DNA of 64,000 nucleotides from positions 2,356,001 through 2,420,000 of the forward strand of contig CP045205.1 in NCBI GenBank assembly GCA_009363175.1, written 5' to 3'. A program made the translations under genes and the position numbers. Shown piece by piece: positions 53,049-60,612 of this stretch; within the stretch, counting starts at the first letter, position 1, and every line of letters starts with the position of its first letter. The notes below the pieces were generated by a model. It saw only the letters and a list, made by a program, of their open reading frames with translations, had not been told where the DNA came from and did no database searches. The DNA is from Citrobacter telavivensis (GTDB lineage: Bacteria; Pseudomonadota; Gammaproteobacteria; Enterobacterales; Enterobacteriaceae).

Positions 53049-54080
53049 ATGAAACTCAATTTTTTACTTTTACTGGTTCTGATGGTGGTGCTGCCCGCAT
53101 CTTACGCAGGGTGTAAAGGAAATATCTCCTACGAGGATAATCTTATTATACGTGAAGATTTTTCTATAAATTCCTCACAGTCAGAATCCTATACTCATCA
53201 GTTTAACGATCTCACTTGCGTAGGGACGAATACTATTAATCCATTAAAAACATCGGATGTTATTGTTGGATTGTATGATGATACCGTTAAGCTAGCGTTG
53301 AAATTTACGTGGGTAAATAGTTCTGATATCAGTCTGGCAAGTGGGAAAGGTGATTTTTCAGCGAGCTATCGGGTCGATGTCTCGCCTGCAAGCAGTGCTG
53401 CATCTGTGAACATCTCAGCGGGGTCAGGGAACAGCGTCTATATCAAAGATGTGACTTCACTTTCCAGCGCAACGGCTACTTCTCAAAGTTCAGCACTCTT
53501 TACCTTAGTGGTTTGTTTACTGTCGGGTAAAGCGTGGGAACCTTGCATCACAAGTTATCATAACTCGCTTGCAAAGGACGGCGGATTTTACTCTGCGAAT
53601 TTGCGTTTAACCTACAACAGAAAGCAGACGACCTGCAAACCTGAAGAGTTGAATATTGTACTGCCTGACATTGCTCTTTCAGAACTTGCTGTAAACGGAA
53701 AGATTGTCAGCAAAAATGTTACCGAAAATATTCGATTGCAGTGTGATAATCTTTTTGGTGACCGCAAACAGACGTCACGCAAAATGGTGACGTATCTCTC
53801 CAGCAGTGATTTAGTCGCGGGAAGCAGTTTTATTCTTCGTGGCAGTACAGACAATGGCGTTGGGTTTGTTCTGGAGAATAATAATCAAGTCGTCAATATA
53901 TCCAGCGTGACCGGACAAGGTGACGCAACCACATTATGGAAAGTGGATAAGCCAGGAGACGCGGTGAACAGCAATACTGTGAACATTCCCATCGTTGCCA
54001 GCTATTACGTTTATGACAAAAGTAAGGTGAAACCGGGCAATCTCAGCGCTACCGCGTTAATTTATGTGAAGTATGACTGA
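53049..54080 (+). CDS. yehA: Fimbrial adhesin-like protein YehA
   Basis: The ATG at 53049 (MKLNFLLLLVLMVVLPASYAGCKGN) gives 343 aa, the length known for E. coli YehA (344), with a signal peptide cleaved near SYA; a start at 53025 overlaps the usher frame and adds nothing. The body looks like a two-domain fimbrial tip protein, with cysteines at positions such as TCVGTN, TTCKPEELN and LQCDN. The C-terminal strand TALIYVKYD is typical of subunits donated to a chaperone. The gene follows the truncated usher by 14 bases and has lost its upstream genes. Confidence 0.85.
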   Translation: MKLNFLLLLVLMVVLPASYAGCKGNISYEDNLIIREDFSINSSQSESYTHQFNDLTCVGTNTINPLKTSDVIVGLYDDTVKLALKFTWVNSSDISLASGKGDFSASYRVDVSPASSAASVNISAGSGNSVYIKDVTSLSSATATSQSSALFTLVVCLLSGKAWEPCITSYHNSLAKDGGFYSANLRLTYNRKQTTCKPEELNIVLPDIALSELAVNGKIVSKNVTENIRLQCDNLFGDRKQTSRKMVTYLSSSDLVAGSSFILRGSTDNGVGFVLENNNQVVNISSVTGQGDATTLWKVDKPGDAVNSNTVNIPIVASYYVYDKSKVKPGNLSATALIYVKYD

Positions 54081-54131
54081 CTGTGCCTGGGGTTATCCTG
54101 ATTACGTTAACGATAAAGCAAGCGCTTGAAT

Positions 54132-54158
54132 TCCCCCTCAGTCCGAGGGGGGATTTTT
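54132..54158. terminator. Terminator between yehA and rcnB
   Basis: CCCCCTC (54133-54139) and GAGGGGG (54145-54151) form a 7-bp stem with a 5-base loop, followed by ATTTTT on the plus strand. The T tract runs into the stop codon of the convergent rcnB. Confidence 0.85.
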
Positions 54159-54483
54159 AGCGGTGATAAAAAATCTCGCCATCGTAGGCTTTGATAATTT
54201 TGCCGTCAGCGTCATTGATCAGCACATACGCACCGCCCATATAGGTCCAGTGCGTCCCGGCATCCGGTGCGGGTAAATTTCGCAACTTCCACTGCTTGAT
54301 GTTGTACTCGTCGGTGCGATACATCTCTGGCACCGTATCGCCTGGTTTGAAATGGGTGAAGTCAGCGATGAAGCCGCTGAGTTCGTACTGATCAATCCCC
54401 TTCGCGGCGACGGTTGTGGCGGGTGCGGCCCAGACCGCGCTGGATGCGAGCAGCAGCGCGCCCATCACCAATTTGTTCTTCAT
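54157..54483 (-). CDS. rcnB: Periplasmic nickel/cobalt homeostasis protein RcnB
   Basis: The ATG at 54483 (MKNKLVMGALLLASSAVWAAPATT) gives 108 aa with a signal peptide ending at VWA; the frame runs upstream to 54624 without conservation. The mature part carries the RcnB domain (FKPGDTVPEMYRTDEYNIKQWKLRNLPAPDAGTHW, YVLINDADGKIIKAYDGEI). In E. coli rcnB lies downstream of the exporter gene rcnA and is induced by nickel and cobalt through RcnR. Neither rcnA nor rcnR is present here, so the gene is an orphan in this window. Confidence 0.9.
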   Translation of the reverse strand: MKNKLVMGALLLASSAVWAAPATTVAAKGIDQYELSGFIADFTHFKPGDTVPEMYRTDEYNIKQWKLRNLPAPDAGTHWTYMGGAYVLINDADGKIIKAYDGEIFYHR

Positions 54484-54679
54484 ACTTCTACGCTCCACTG
54501 TTAGAACCTTCAAAATCAATCGTGTATCTTTCCCGGCCTTCATGATGACTGACAAGCGCTGGTTTGTTAGATTCCCGGAAATTTCGTAAAAAATGTAAAC
54601 CTGTTTTTCGTCTGACAACTGCACTATAGAAGAATTCGGCCAAAAATGATGGCGTCAGACAGCGTTTTCGGACCACTGG

Positions 54680-54814
54680 CTACCCATGCCACGATCCCCA
54701 GATGCAGAAATGCAGGCGTTCGGCATACATCACTCCAGCGATGAAGCCCATAGAGACCAGAAGGAGATACAGAAAAAGATAAAGGACTATCAACTTTAAC
54801 GCACTGGGTTTCAT
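54680..54814 (-). CDS. Candidate small membrane protein, 44 aa
   Basis: On the minus strand an ATG at 54814 opens MKPSALKLIVLYLFLYLLLV, then SMGFIAGVMYAERLHFCIWG and SWHG, 44 residues, stop TAG. A single 22-residue hydrophobic segment is followed by a polar end with Cys, Trp and His. It lies in the gene-poor stretch upstream of rcnB in the same direction. No strong Shine-Dalgarno is seen, which lowers confidence. It is not recognised; the codon usage and membrane profile look more like a real protein than chance. Confidence 0.45.
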   Translation of the reverse strand: MKPSALKLIVLYLFLYLLLVSMGFIAGVMYAERLHFCIWGSWHG

Positions 54815-55209
54815 ATTGAAATAGGTTTCATAAACAGAGACGTTTTAAATATTTTCGAAGATAACAGTTAATCAATGGCAACATATAAATTACTTTGCAC
54901 GATACTATGGCGTAGTAGGCGATTTCTGATCTTGATAAATATCATAATATTAAATGTATTTAAGATTGTGGATAAAAGAATATATGATGACATTGTATCT
55001 TTGTACCTCCTTCGTTAATTAATTGCTAATTGAATAAATCAGAATGAAAAAACAGCCAGGAGTACTCTTATTATTCATGCCGGGAGCGCGTTTTGATATC
55101 AGCACTACATGAATTATATTGACAGAACAGAACGGCAAAAATATCCTGCACGTGATCTGTTGATATAAAATTCGCGGCTGGCCAGCTGCGTTATTCTTTT
55201 TGTTAACTA
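54815..55209. other. AT-rich gap with one weak small open frame
   Basis: This 395-base stretch is much richer in A+T than the backbone. The only frame of note is an ATG at 54875 to TAA at 55018 (47 aa, MATYKLLCTILWRSRRFLIL..., strongly hydrophobic and basic), but it lacks a ribosome-binding site and may be chance in AT-rich DNA. No promoter, tRNA or repeat could be called with confidence. The base composition suggests DNA of foreign origin. Confidence 0.4.
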
Positions 55210-55662
55210 ATGATGGTGATGGCAGTGATGAAAGCGTTAAGCCTAAAAAAGAGTGTTTATGTTCTGGTTATAGCCAGCGTATTGTCTGGTTGTGTTTCGG
55301 AAGAAGAACGCCTCGCGCGCTGTGAAGCTAAAGGCGTGAGCCGCGATGTTTGTTATCAGGTCGATCGTGCTAATCAGCAAATGATCGACAACAATGCGCA
55401 ACAAAGCGCTTATGCCAATGCCCGTGCTGCGGTAAAACAGCATGCGCAGGCCACGAAGAAAAAAAGCGTCTATTACTATGAAGGGATGGAAATCAAAAAG
55501 GTGAGCACGGGTTTGAATATTAATGGTTTGCCAGCGTCTCTCGTGGAGAAAGAGGAAAGCGCTACCGTTTATCAGCAAGGTTTACATTATTTTATCGTGT
55601 ACAACACGGGACACCTGGCAGTACTTAATAACCAGCGTCAGATGCTGGGCTGGGCAAAATAA
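55210..55662 (+). CDS. Unrecognised lipoprotein
   Basis: The frame gives 150 aa from ATG 55210; ATG 55228 (MKALSLKKSVYVLVIASVLSGC) is equally likely and yields a tidier signal peptide, with no strong Shine-Dalgarno for either. The lipobox LSGC puts the acylated cysteine at residue 28 (22 with the later start). Two further cysteines (RCEAKGVSRDVCYQ) follow, then a long polar Gln/Asn/Ala helix and a C-terminal beta-rich part. No family was recognised. It stands alone and ends before a strong hairpin. Confidence 0.72.
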   Translation: MMVMAVMKALSLKKSVYVLVIASVLSGCVSEEERLARCEAKGVSRDVCYQVDRANQQMIDNNAQQSAYANARAAVKQHAQATKKKSVYYYEGMEIKKVSTGLNINGLPASLVEKEESATVYQQGLHYFIVYNTGHLAVLNNQRQMLGWAK

Positions 55663-55766
55663 AAAACCATCACTTTCTAATCTGCTGTTCTTACCGCGGG
55701 TCAGGCAAAGCTGATTTCAGTCGCGCCAGGAATAAGACAATAAACGCCGACGATATCAATATTCAT

Positions 55767-55796
55767 GTGGCGCTTCAGGTTGAAGCGCCACCATTT
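55767..55796. terminator. Hairpin terminator between the lipoprotein gene and the YadA-like gene
   Basis: GTGGCGCTTCA (55767-55777) and TGAAGCGCCAC (55781-55791) form a perfect 11-bp stem with a GGT loop, followed by CATTTT. The convergent genes on either side make a shared terminator likely. Confidence 0.85.
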
Positions 55797-55829
55797 TAAC
55801 CGCTACCTTAGCGTCGTTTCACGATATTC

Positions 55830-56663
55830 TTACCAGCCTAATGAAGCAGAAGCCGCGACGACGGAATCACCATCAGACGTTCCGGCATAGCTAACCGTTG
55901 CGGCGACATTCTCCGCGAATTTATGACGATAGCCCATGGCATAACCTTGTTCACTTTTAAAATCAGCAGCGCCAACAGCAATAGCATTATCGGTGTCTAC
56001 ATAGTGAAGTCCGGCGATAGATGCGGCTCCAGCAATACCACTACGGTATTCTTTACGATCGTCGTTTTGCTGCTTTTCCATCGCAGAAAAGCGCGAATTA
56101 TTTTGATTTTCCAGGGTGGTAATACGCGTTTCATGGTTAGCTAACTGTGTGGTGTGAGTCTGAATGACGCCATCTTGCGCTTTTTGTTTTGTTTGCACGT
56201 TAGCCACAGCGACCTGGTTAGTCGTTGTATGCTGTAAAGCCGTGTCTGCTTTACTACCATTAGTGCTAATTAACACGTTTTGATCGTTATCGACAATTTT
56301 CTGGTTTGCTTTGTTAGTGGCAATATCATCACGATTCTTAATGATTGCCTGGCCGTCATATTGTTCATCCAGAGTGACACGTTTTACCAGGTTATCATGA
56401 TCGGTACGAATTTGTTGTGCATAAGTGGCAACATTATTCACCTGAGTTACATCCGCTTTACCCGCTTCCAGAGCGGATATTTGTCCTTCATGCTTTTGTA
56501 AATCATACGTAGCGCCATCAATACCAGAGACAAAAAAAGCCCCATTGGTCGTGGGATTCGTGACCACTGCATCAACGTTAGCCGCCAGGGCCGCAGGGGC
56601 AAGGGAAGCAAACAGAGCAGAGAAAACGGCAACAGCAATAATGGATTTATTTACAGATTTCAT
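55830..56663 (-). CDS. Short YadA-type trimeric autotransporter adhesin
   Basis: A 277-aa protein with a signal peptide ending at ALAANVDAV. The passenger (about 30-210) is rich in Asn, Gln, Asp and Thr and reads as a coiled-coil stalk (ALEAGKADVTQVNNVATYAQ; HETRITTLENQNNSRFSAME). A C-terminal YadA anchor follows, with GIAGAASIAGLHYVDTDNAIAVGAADF and terminal aromatic SASLGW. Type Vc proteins trimerise, and the anchor forms a 12-strand pore. There is no recognisable head domain, so it is unusually small. TTGACA-N18-TGTTAA at 56762-56733 is a possible promoter. Confidence 0.85.
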   Translation of the reverse strand: MKSVNKSIIAVAVFSALFASLAPAALAANVDAVVTNPTTNGAFFVSGIDGATYDLQKHEGQISALEAGKADVTQVNNVATYAQQIRTDHDNLVKRVTLDEQYDGQAIIKNRDDIATNKANQKIVDNDQNVLISTNGSKADTALQHTTTNQVAVANVQTKQKAQDGVIQTHTTQLANHETRITTLENQNNSRFSAMEKQQNDDRKEYRSGIAGAASIAGLHYVDTDNAIAVGAADFKSEQGYAMGYRHKFAENVAATVSYAGTSDGDSVVAASASLGW

Positions 56664-57176
56664 TTCAAAGTCTCACATTCAAAACACGATATATAAACAG
56701 TTATTTCCACTCTTTTTAATTGCGAGTGTGATTTAACAGTTGTTAATAAAAATGGATGTCAACATTAATAATACGTTCAGAGCATCTTGATTAAGATTTT
56801 CCTTAATTCGTGAGGCGAACTATCCACTAATGGAGGGCTAATAATCTTGACTTGGATCACATTTGAATTTAATAAGTAAAGAGGCGTGTCGAGTTATGGT
56901 TGGATTATTTTAATGTAAACATTAATAACCCATGCAGCATAAGGTGTCGGCATAATAAATATATTACTGAAGAGGCGAAAATATTTTTTCATGCCTGGTT
57001 CAAATAATGGATTTCTTACATTAATAATGATTGTGCTGCTTATGAGCGTTGCACTCGTTTTGTCCTGAAGATGCTGTTGTTGTTACGCACAGAAAAACTC
57101 CTTGCACCTGCTCGGTACCGGCGGTTACACTAAATATTGACATTTTATATGTAATTCATTGTTTTATAAGTAATTT
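56664..57176. other. AT-rich gap upstream of the YadA-like gene and of thiM
   Basis: This 513-base interval separates the divergent YadA-like gene and thiMD. The left part holds the presumed promoter of the adhesin gene. A 25-codon frame at 56991-57068 (MPGSNNGFLTLIMIVLLMSV...) encodes a hydrophobic peptide, but the nearest GAGG is 18 bases before its ATG, so it was not annotated as a gene. TTGACA at 57137-57142 with an AT-rich -10 around 57162-57167 could be the thiM promoter, although the spacing is long. Confidence 0.5.
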
Positions 57177-57255
57177 GACTCGGGGTGCCCCTTTTCACGA
57201 AGGGCTGAGAAATACCCGTACCACCTGATCTGGATAATGCCAGCGTAGGGAAGTC
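57177..57255 (+). promoter_or_regulatory. TPP riboswitch (THI box) of thiMD
   Basis: The conserved elements are present in order: GACTCGGGGTGCCC (P1 and P2 left), GGGCTGAGA (core), AATACCC, ACCTGATCTGGATAATGCCA and GCGTAGGGAAGTC closing P1 (GACT 57177-57180 with AGTC 57252-57255). It lies 44 bases before the thiM ATG, whose AGGAG (57288-57292) is in the expression platform. In the E. coli homologue TPP binding hides this Shine-Dalgarno. Confidence 0.97.
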
Positions 57256-57299
57256 AGACACTGCTCGTGTCCCTTCTTCGCGCGGGCAGGAGCGTAATC

Positions 57300-58088
57300 A
57301 TGCAGCCTGACCTGCACAGCCGCGAACATGCGGTTCGTACCTTAAAACAATTTCGTACCCTTTCTCCGTTGACACACTGTATGACCAATGACGTCGTGCA
57401 GAGTTTTACCGCCAATACGCTACTGGCTTTGGGCGCTTCTCCGGCGATGGTGATCGAGCCGGAAGAGGCTCGCCAGTTCGCTGCCCTTGCCAGCGCGTTA
57501 CTTATTAACGTGGGTACGCTGACGCAGCCGCGCGCACGCGCAATGCGAACGGCGGTTGAGCAGGCGAATAGCGCAAAAACGCCCTGGACACTGGACCCCG
57601 TTGCCGTGGGCGCGCTCGAGTATCGTCGTCGCTTCTGCTTTGAACTCCTGACCTTAAAACCGGCAGCCGTTCGCGGTAATGCTTCGGAGATCCTGGCGTT
57701 AGCCGGTGAAGACGCCAGTGGACGTGGAGTGGACGCCACCGACGCGGTCGCAACGGCCCTGCCGGCGGCGCAGATTCTGGCACGTCAGACTGGCGCTATT
57801 GTGGTGGTCACCGGTGAAGTGGATTACGTCACGGACGGCGAGCGCACGCTGAGCGTCACCGGCGGCGACCCGTTGATGACGAAGGTGGTGGGCACCGGGT
57901 GCGCGCTTTCCGCCGTGGTGGCCGCCAGCTGCGCGCTGCCCGGAAACCGAATCGAAAATATCGCGTCGGCCTGCGGGTGGATGAAACAGGCGGGACGGAT
58001 TGCCCGCAAAACCTGTCACGGACCCGGCAGTTTCATTCCGGCGTTTCTCGACGCGCTTTACACCCTGGAGACGGAGGTCGCAGCATGA
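57300..58088 (+). CDS. thiM: Hydroxyethylthiazole kinase
   Basis: The ATG at 57300 (MQPDLHSREHAVRTLKQF) has AGGAG at 57288-57292 and gives 262 aa, the E. coli length; a GTG at 57267 would sit in the riboswitch platform and is rejected. The ribokinase-fold enzyme phosphorylates 4-methyl-5-(2-hydroxyethyl)thiazole in thiamine salvage. CMTNDVVQSFTANTLLALGASPAM and MTKVVGTGCALSAVVAA, with the catalytic Cys/Gly motif, are visible. It overlaps thiD by 4 bases (ATGA). Confidence 0.96.
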   Translation: MQPDLHSREHAVRTLKQFRTLSPLTHCMTNDVVQSFTANTLLALGASPAMVIEPEEARQFAALASALLINVGTLTQPRARAMRTAVEQANSAKTPWTLDPVAVGALEYRRRFCFELLTLKPAAVRGNASEILALAGEDASGRGVDATDAVATALPAAQILARQTGAIVVVTGEVDYVTDGERTLSVTGGDPLMTKVVGTGCALSAVVAASCALPGNRIENIASACGWMKQAGRIARKTCHGPGSFIPAFLDALYTLETEVAA

Positions 58089-58885
58089 AGCGGATTAACG
58101 CCTTGACCATCGCCGGCACCGATCCCAGCGGTGGCGCAGGTATTCAGGCCGATCTGAAAACCTTCTCGGCGCTCGGCGCTTACGGCTGTTCGGTGATTAC
58201 CGCGCTGGTGGCGCAGAATACGCGCGGCGTGCAGTCGGTATATCGCATTGCGCCGGATTTTGTCGCCGCGCAGCTCGATTCGGTGTTCAGCGATGTACGC
58301 ATTGATACCACCAAAATCGGCATGCTGGCGGAAACCGATATCATCGAGGCTGTGGCGGAGCGTTTACAGCGCCATCGGGTGCGGAATGTGGTGCTCGACA
58401 CGGTCATGCTGGCGAAAAGCGGCGATCCGTTGCTGTCGCCCTCTGCCGTTGAGACATTGCGCAAGCGACTGCTGCCGCAGGTTTCACTGATTACGCCCAA
58501 CCTGCCTGAAGCGGCAGCGTTGCTGAATTGCCCGCATGCGCGCGCAGAAAAAGAGATGCTGGAACAGGGACGGGCGCTGCTGGCGATGGGCTGTGGCGCG
58601 GTGCTAATGAAAGGCGGCCATCTGGATGATGCGCAAAGCCCTGACTGGCTCTTTACGGCTGACGGTGAGCAGCGCTTTACCGCACCGCGGGTGATGACCA
58701 AAAACACGCACGGCACCGGTTGCACGCTCTCTGCGGCGCTGGCCGCACTGCGTCCTCGGCATGCTGACTGGGCAGGGGCGGTGCAGGAGGCGAAAGTCTG
58801 GCTGTCGGCGGCACTGGCGCAGGCGGATACCCTGGAGGTTGGGCACGGCATTGGACCTGTTCATCATTTCCACGCGTACTGGTAG
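58085..58885 (+). CDS. thiD: Hydroxymethylpyrimidine/phosphomethylpyrimidine kinase
   Basis: The ATG at 58085 (MKRINALTIAGTDPSGGAGIQADLKTFSALG) gives 266 aa; the frame open back to 57899 is inside thiM. The enzyme phosphorylates HMP and HMP-P to the pyrophosphate for thiamine synthesis. Motifs are AGTDPSGGAGIQADLKT at the N terminus, LDTVMLAKSG and the anion-hole NTHGTGCTLSAALAA. Start and thiM stop share ATGA, so the two are translationally coupled under the TPP riboswitch. Confidence 0.97.
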   Translation: MKRINALTIAGTDPSGGAGIQADLKTFSALGAYGCSVITALVAQNTRGVQSVYRIAPDFVAAQLDSVFSDVRIDTTKIGMLAETDIIEAVAERLQRHRVRNVVLDTVMLAKSGDPLLSPSAVETLRKRLLPQVSLITPNLPEAAALLNCPHARAEKEMLEQGRALLAMGCGAVLMKGGHLDDAQSPDWLFTADGEQRFTAPRVMTKNTHGTGCTLSAALAALRPRHADWAGAVQEAKVWLSAALAQADTLEVGHGIGPVHHFHAYW

Positions 58886-58926
58886 CGTATATACTGGCAG
58901 CAGACTGGCTGTCAGGAAAAAGACTC

Positions 58927-59673
58927 ATGGAACAAGCGCATACTCAACTTATCGCGCAACTGAACGAACGTATTTCAGCGGTGGATAATACGCCGCTCTA
59001 TATCAAGTTTGCCGAGACGGTAAAAAATGCCGTGCGCAGTGGAGTGCTTGAGCATGGCAATATTTTGCCCGGCGAACGAGATCTCAGCCAGTTGACCGGC
59101 GTCTCACGCATCACGGTGCGTAAAGCGATGCAGGCGCTGGAAGAAGAGGGCGTGGTGACGCGTGCGCGCGGCTATGGTACGCAGATCAACAATATCTTTG
59201 AGTATTCGCTGAAAGAGGCGCGTGGTTTTTCTCAGCAGGTTGTCCTGCGCGGGAAAAAGCCGGACACCTTATGGGTCAACAAACGAGTCGTTAAGTGTCC
59301 GGAAGAGGTAGCGCAACAGTTGGCGATTGCCGCCGGCAGCGATGTGTTTTTGCTTAAGCGTATTCGCTACGTTGATGAAGATGCCGTATCTATTGAAGAG
59401 TCGTGGGTGCCCGCGCACCTCATTCATGATGCCGATGAGATAGGCATATCGCTGTACGACTATTTCCGTAGCCAGCACATCCACCCGCAGCGCACCCGCT
59501 CGCGGGTGAGCGCAAAGATGCCGGATGCCGAGTTCCAGTCGCATATCCAGATGGACAGCAAAGTGCCGGTGCTGGTGATAAAGCAAGTGGCGCTTGACCA
59601 GCAGCAGCGCCCCATCGAGTACAGCATCAGCTACTGCCGAAGCGATTTATACGTCTTTGTGTGCGAGGAGTAA
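58927..59673 (+). CDS. yegW: GntR/HutC-type transcriptional regulator YegW
   Basis: A 248-aa regulator with an N-terminal GntR winged HTH (residues about 20-90, EHGNILPGERDLSQLTGVSRITVRKAMQALEEEGVVTRARGYGT) and a C-terminal UTRA ligand-binding domain ending in SISYCRSDLYVFVCEE. It lies tail-to-tail with the yegTUV operon, overlapping the yegV stop by 27 bases. It may control those genes, but no operator was identified. The ligand is unknown. Confidence 0.93.
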   Translation: MEQAHTQLIAQLNERISAVDNTPLYIKFAETVKNAVRSGVLEHGNILPGERDLSQLTGVSRITVRKAMQALEEEGVVTRARGYGTQINNIFEYSLKEARGFSQQVVLRGKKPDTLWVNKRVVKCPEEVAQQLAIAAGSDVFLLKRIRYVDEDAVSIEESWVPAHLIHDADEIGISLYDYFRSQHIHPQRTRSRVSAKMPDAEFQSHIQMDSKVPVLVIKQVALDQQQRPIEYSISYCRSDLYVFVCEE

Positions 59674-60612
59674 CTCCTCGCGAAACGGCGCACAGTCACC
59701 GCCGCGATGTCCGACGACCCACGAGGCCACGGCGTTGCCGAGCAGCACCGCGTCCGCCAGCGACCAGCCCGACGCCAACCCGGCCAGCATCCCCCCCGCG
59801 TGACTGTCACCCGCGCCAATCGTATCAACGACCAGCGTTGGAAAGGCGGGGACATGACCAGAGGATGACGTACTGAAAAACCAGGCGCCCTCTTTGTCAT
59901 GGCGAACGATCAAAGGTGCCGCAAATCGCTTCACCCATTGCGCGCCCAGGTCTTCCACATCCGAGCTCAGATCGAACCGTTGGGCCGCGATTTCAGCTTC
60001 CTGACGATTGAGCGACACCAACGGGCGACAGGACAGAATGCGCGCCATTAGCGCATCAGGTATATCGCCAATGCGCGGACCAAAATCGATAAACGGCATC
60101 ATCTGATCCAGACCTTCCAGCCACTGCACCAGCAGTTCGCCGCAGGGGGAGGCCAGTTGATAGCCCGAGAGATAAATCAGGCTATTACGCGGGACGGTGA
60201 GTTGAGCCAGCCAGTCAGCGTTCCACTGGTTCTCAACGCCGCTGAATGACATGAACGTGCGCTCGCCATCCGGCTCGACCAGTGCCAGACACCAGCCGTT
60301 GTCGCCTTCTGCGGTCTCAATGAGGCTGTGTAACCCTTCTTTCGCCATCCGGTTACGAATGATATCTGCCCACACGCCCTGGCCCAGCGGCAGGGCATTA
60401 CCGGCATCAATGCCCAGCCGTTTCAACGCGACGGCGATGTTCAGCGCGCAACCGCCGACGTTAACACCTTGCTGCTTTAGCTCAATGTCACAACCGCGCC
60501 AGGGCAGAGCATACGCATCGGCAATGACATCGATAACCGCTGCGCCGATGACCGTGACCGGTTGGTGAGTCGTTTAACCTGGCAGCAGTTCGGCTAAACG
60601 TGAAGCGTTCAT
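59647..60612 (-). pseudogene. yegV: PfkB sugar/nucleoside kinase YegV with a premature stop at codon 13
   Basis: Reading from ATG 60612, which has GGGAGGAG upstream and overlaps the yegU stop, gives MNASRLAELLPG then TAA (60576-60574). The same frame continues TTHQPVTVIGAAVIDV to the stop at 59647. The whole length of 321 codons equals intact E. coli YegV, where a leucine stands near the stop position. The rest is undamaged: GGCALNIAVALKRLG and TIGAGDSHAGGMLAG. The next usable start (TTG 60426) would remove the first strand and glycine motif. A functional kinase would need read-through. Confidence 0.88.

Noticed and set aside
56991..57068. 25-codon hydrophobic peptide gene
   Set aside because: The nearest GAGG is 18 bases before the ATG and the region is AT-rich, so chance is a sufficient explanation without conservation data.
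59647..60426. yegV as a shorter functional kinase starting at TTG 60426
   Set aside because: This start has no ribosome-binding site and would remove the first strand and the conserved glycine region, while an ideal ATG with Shine-Dalgarno exists at 60612 before the in-frame TAA.
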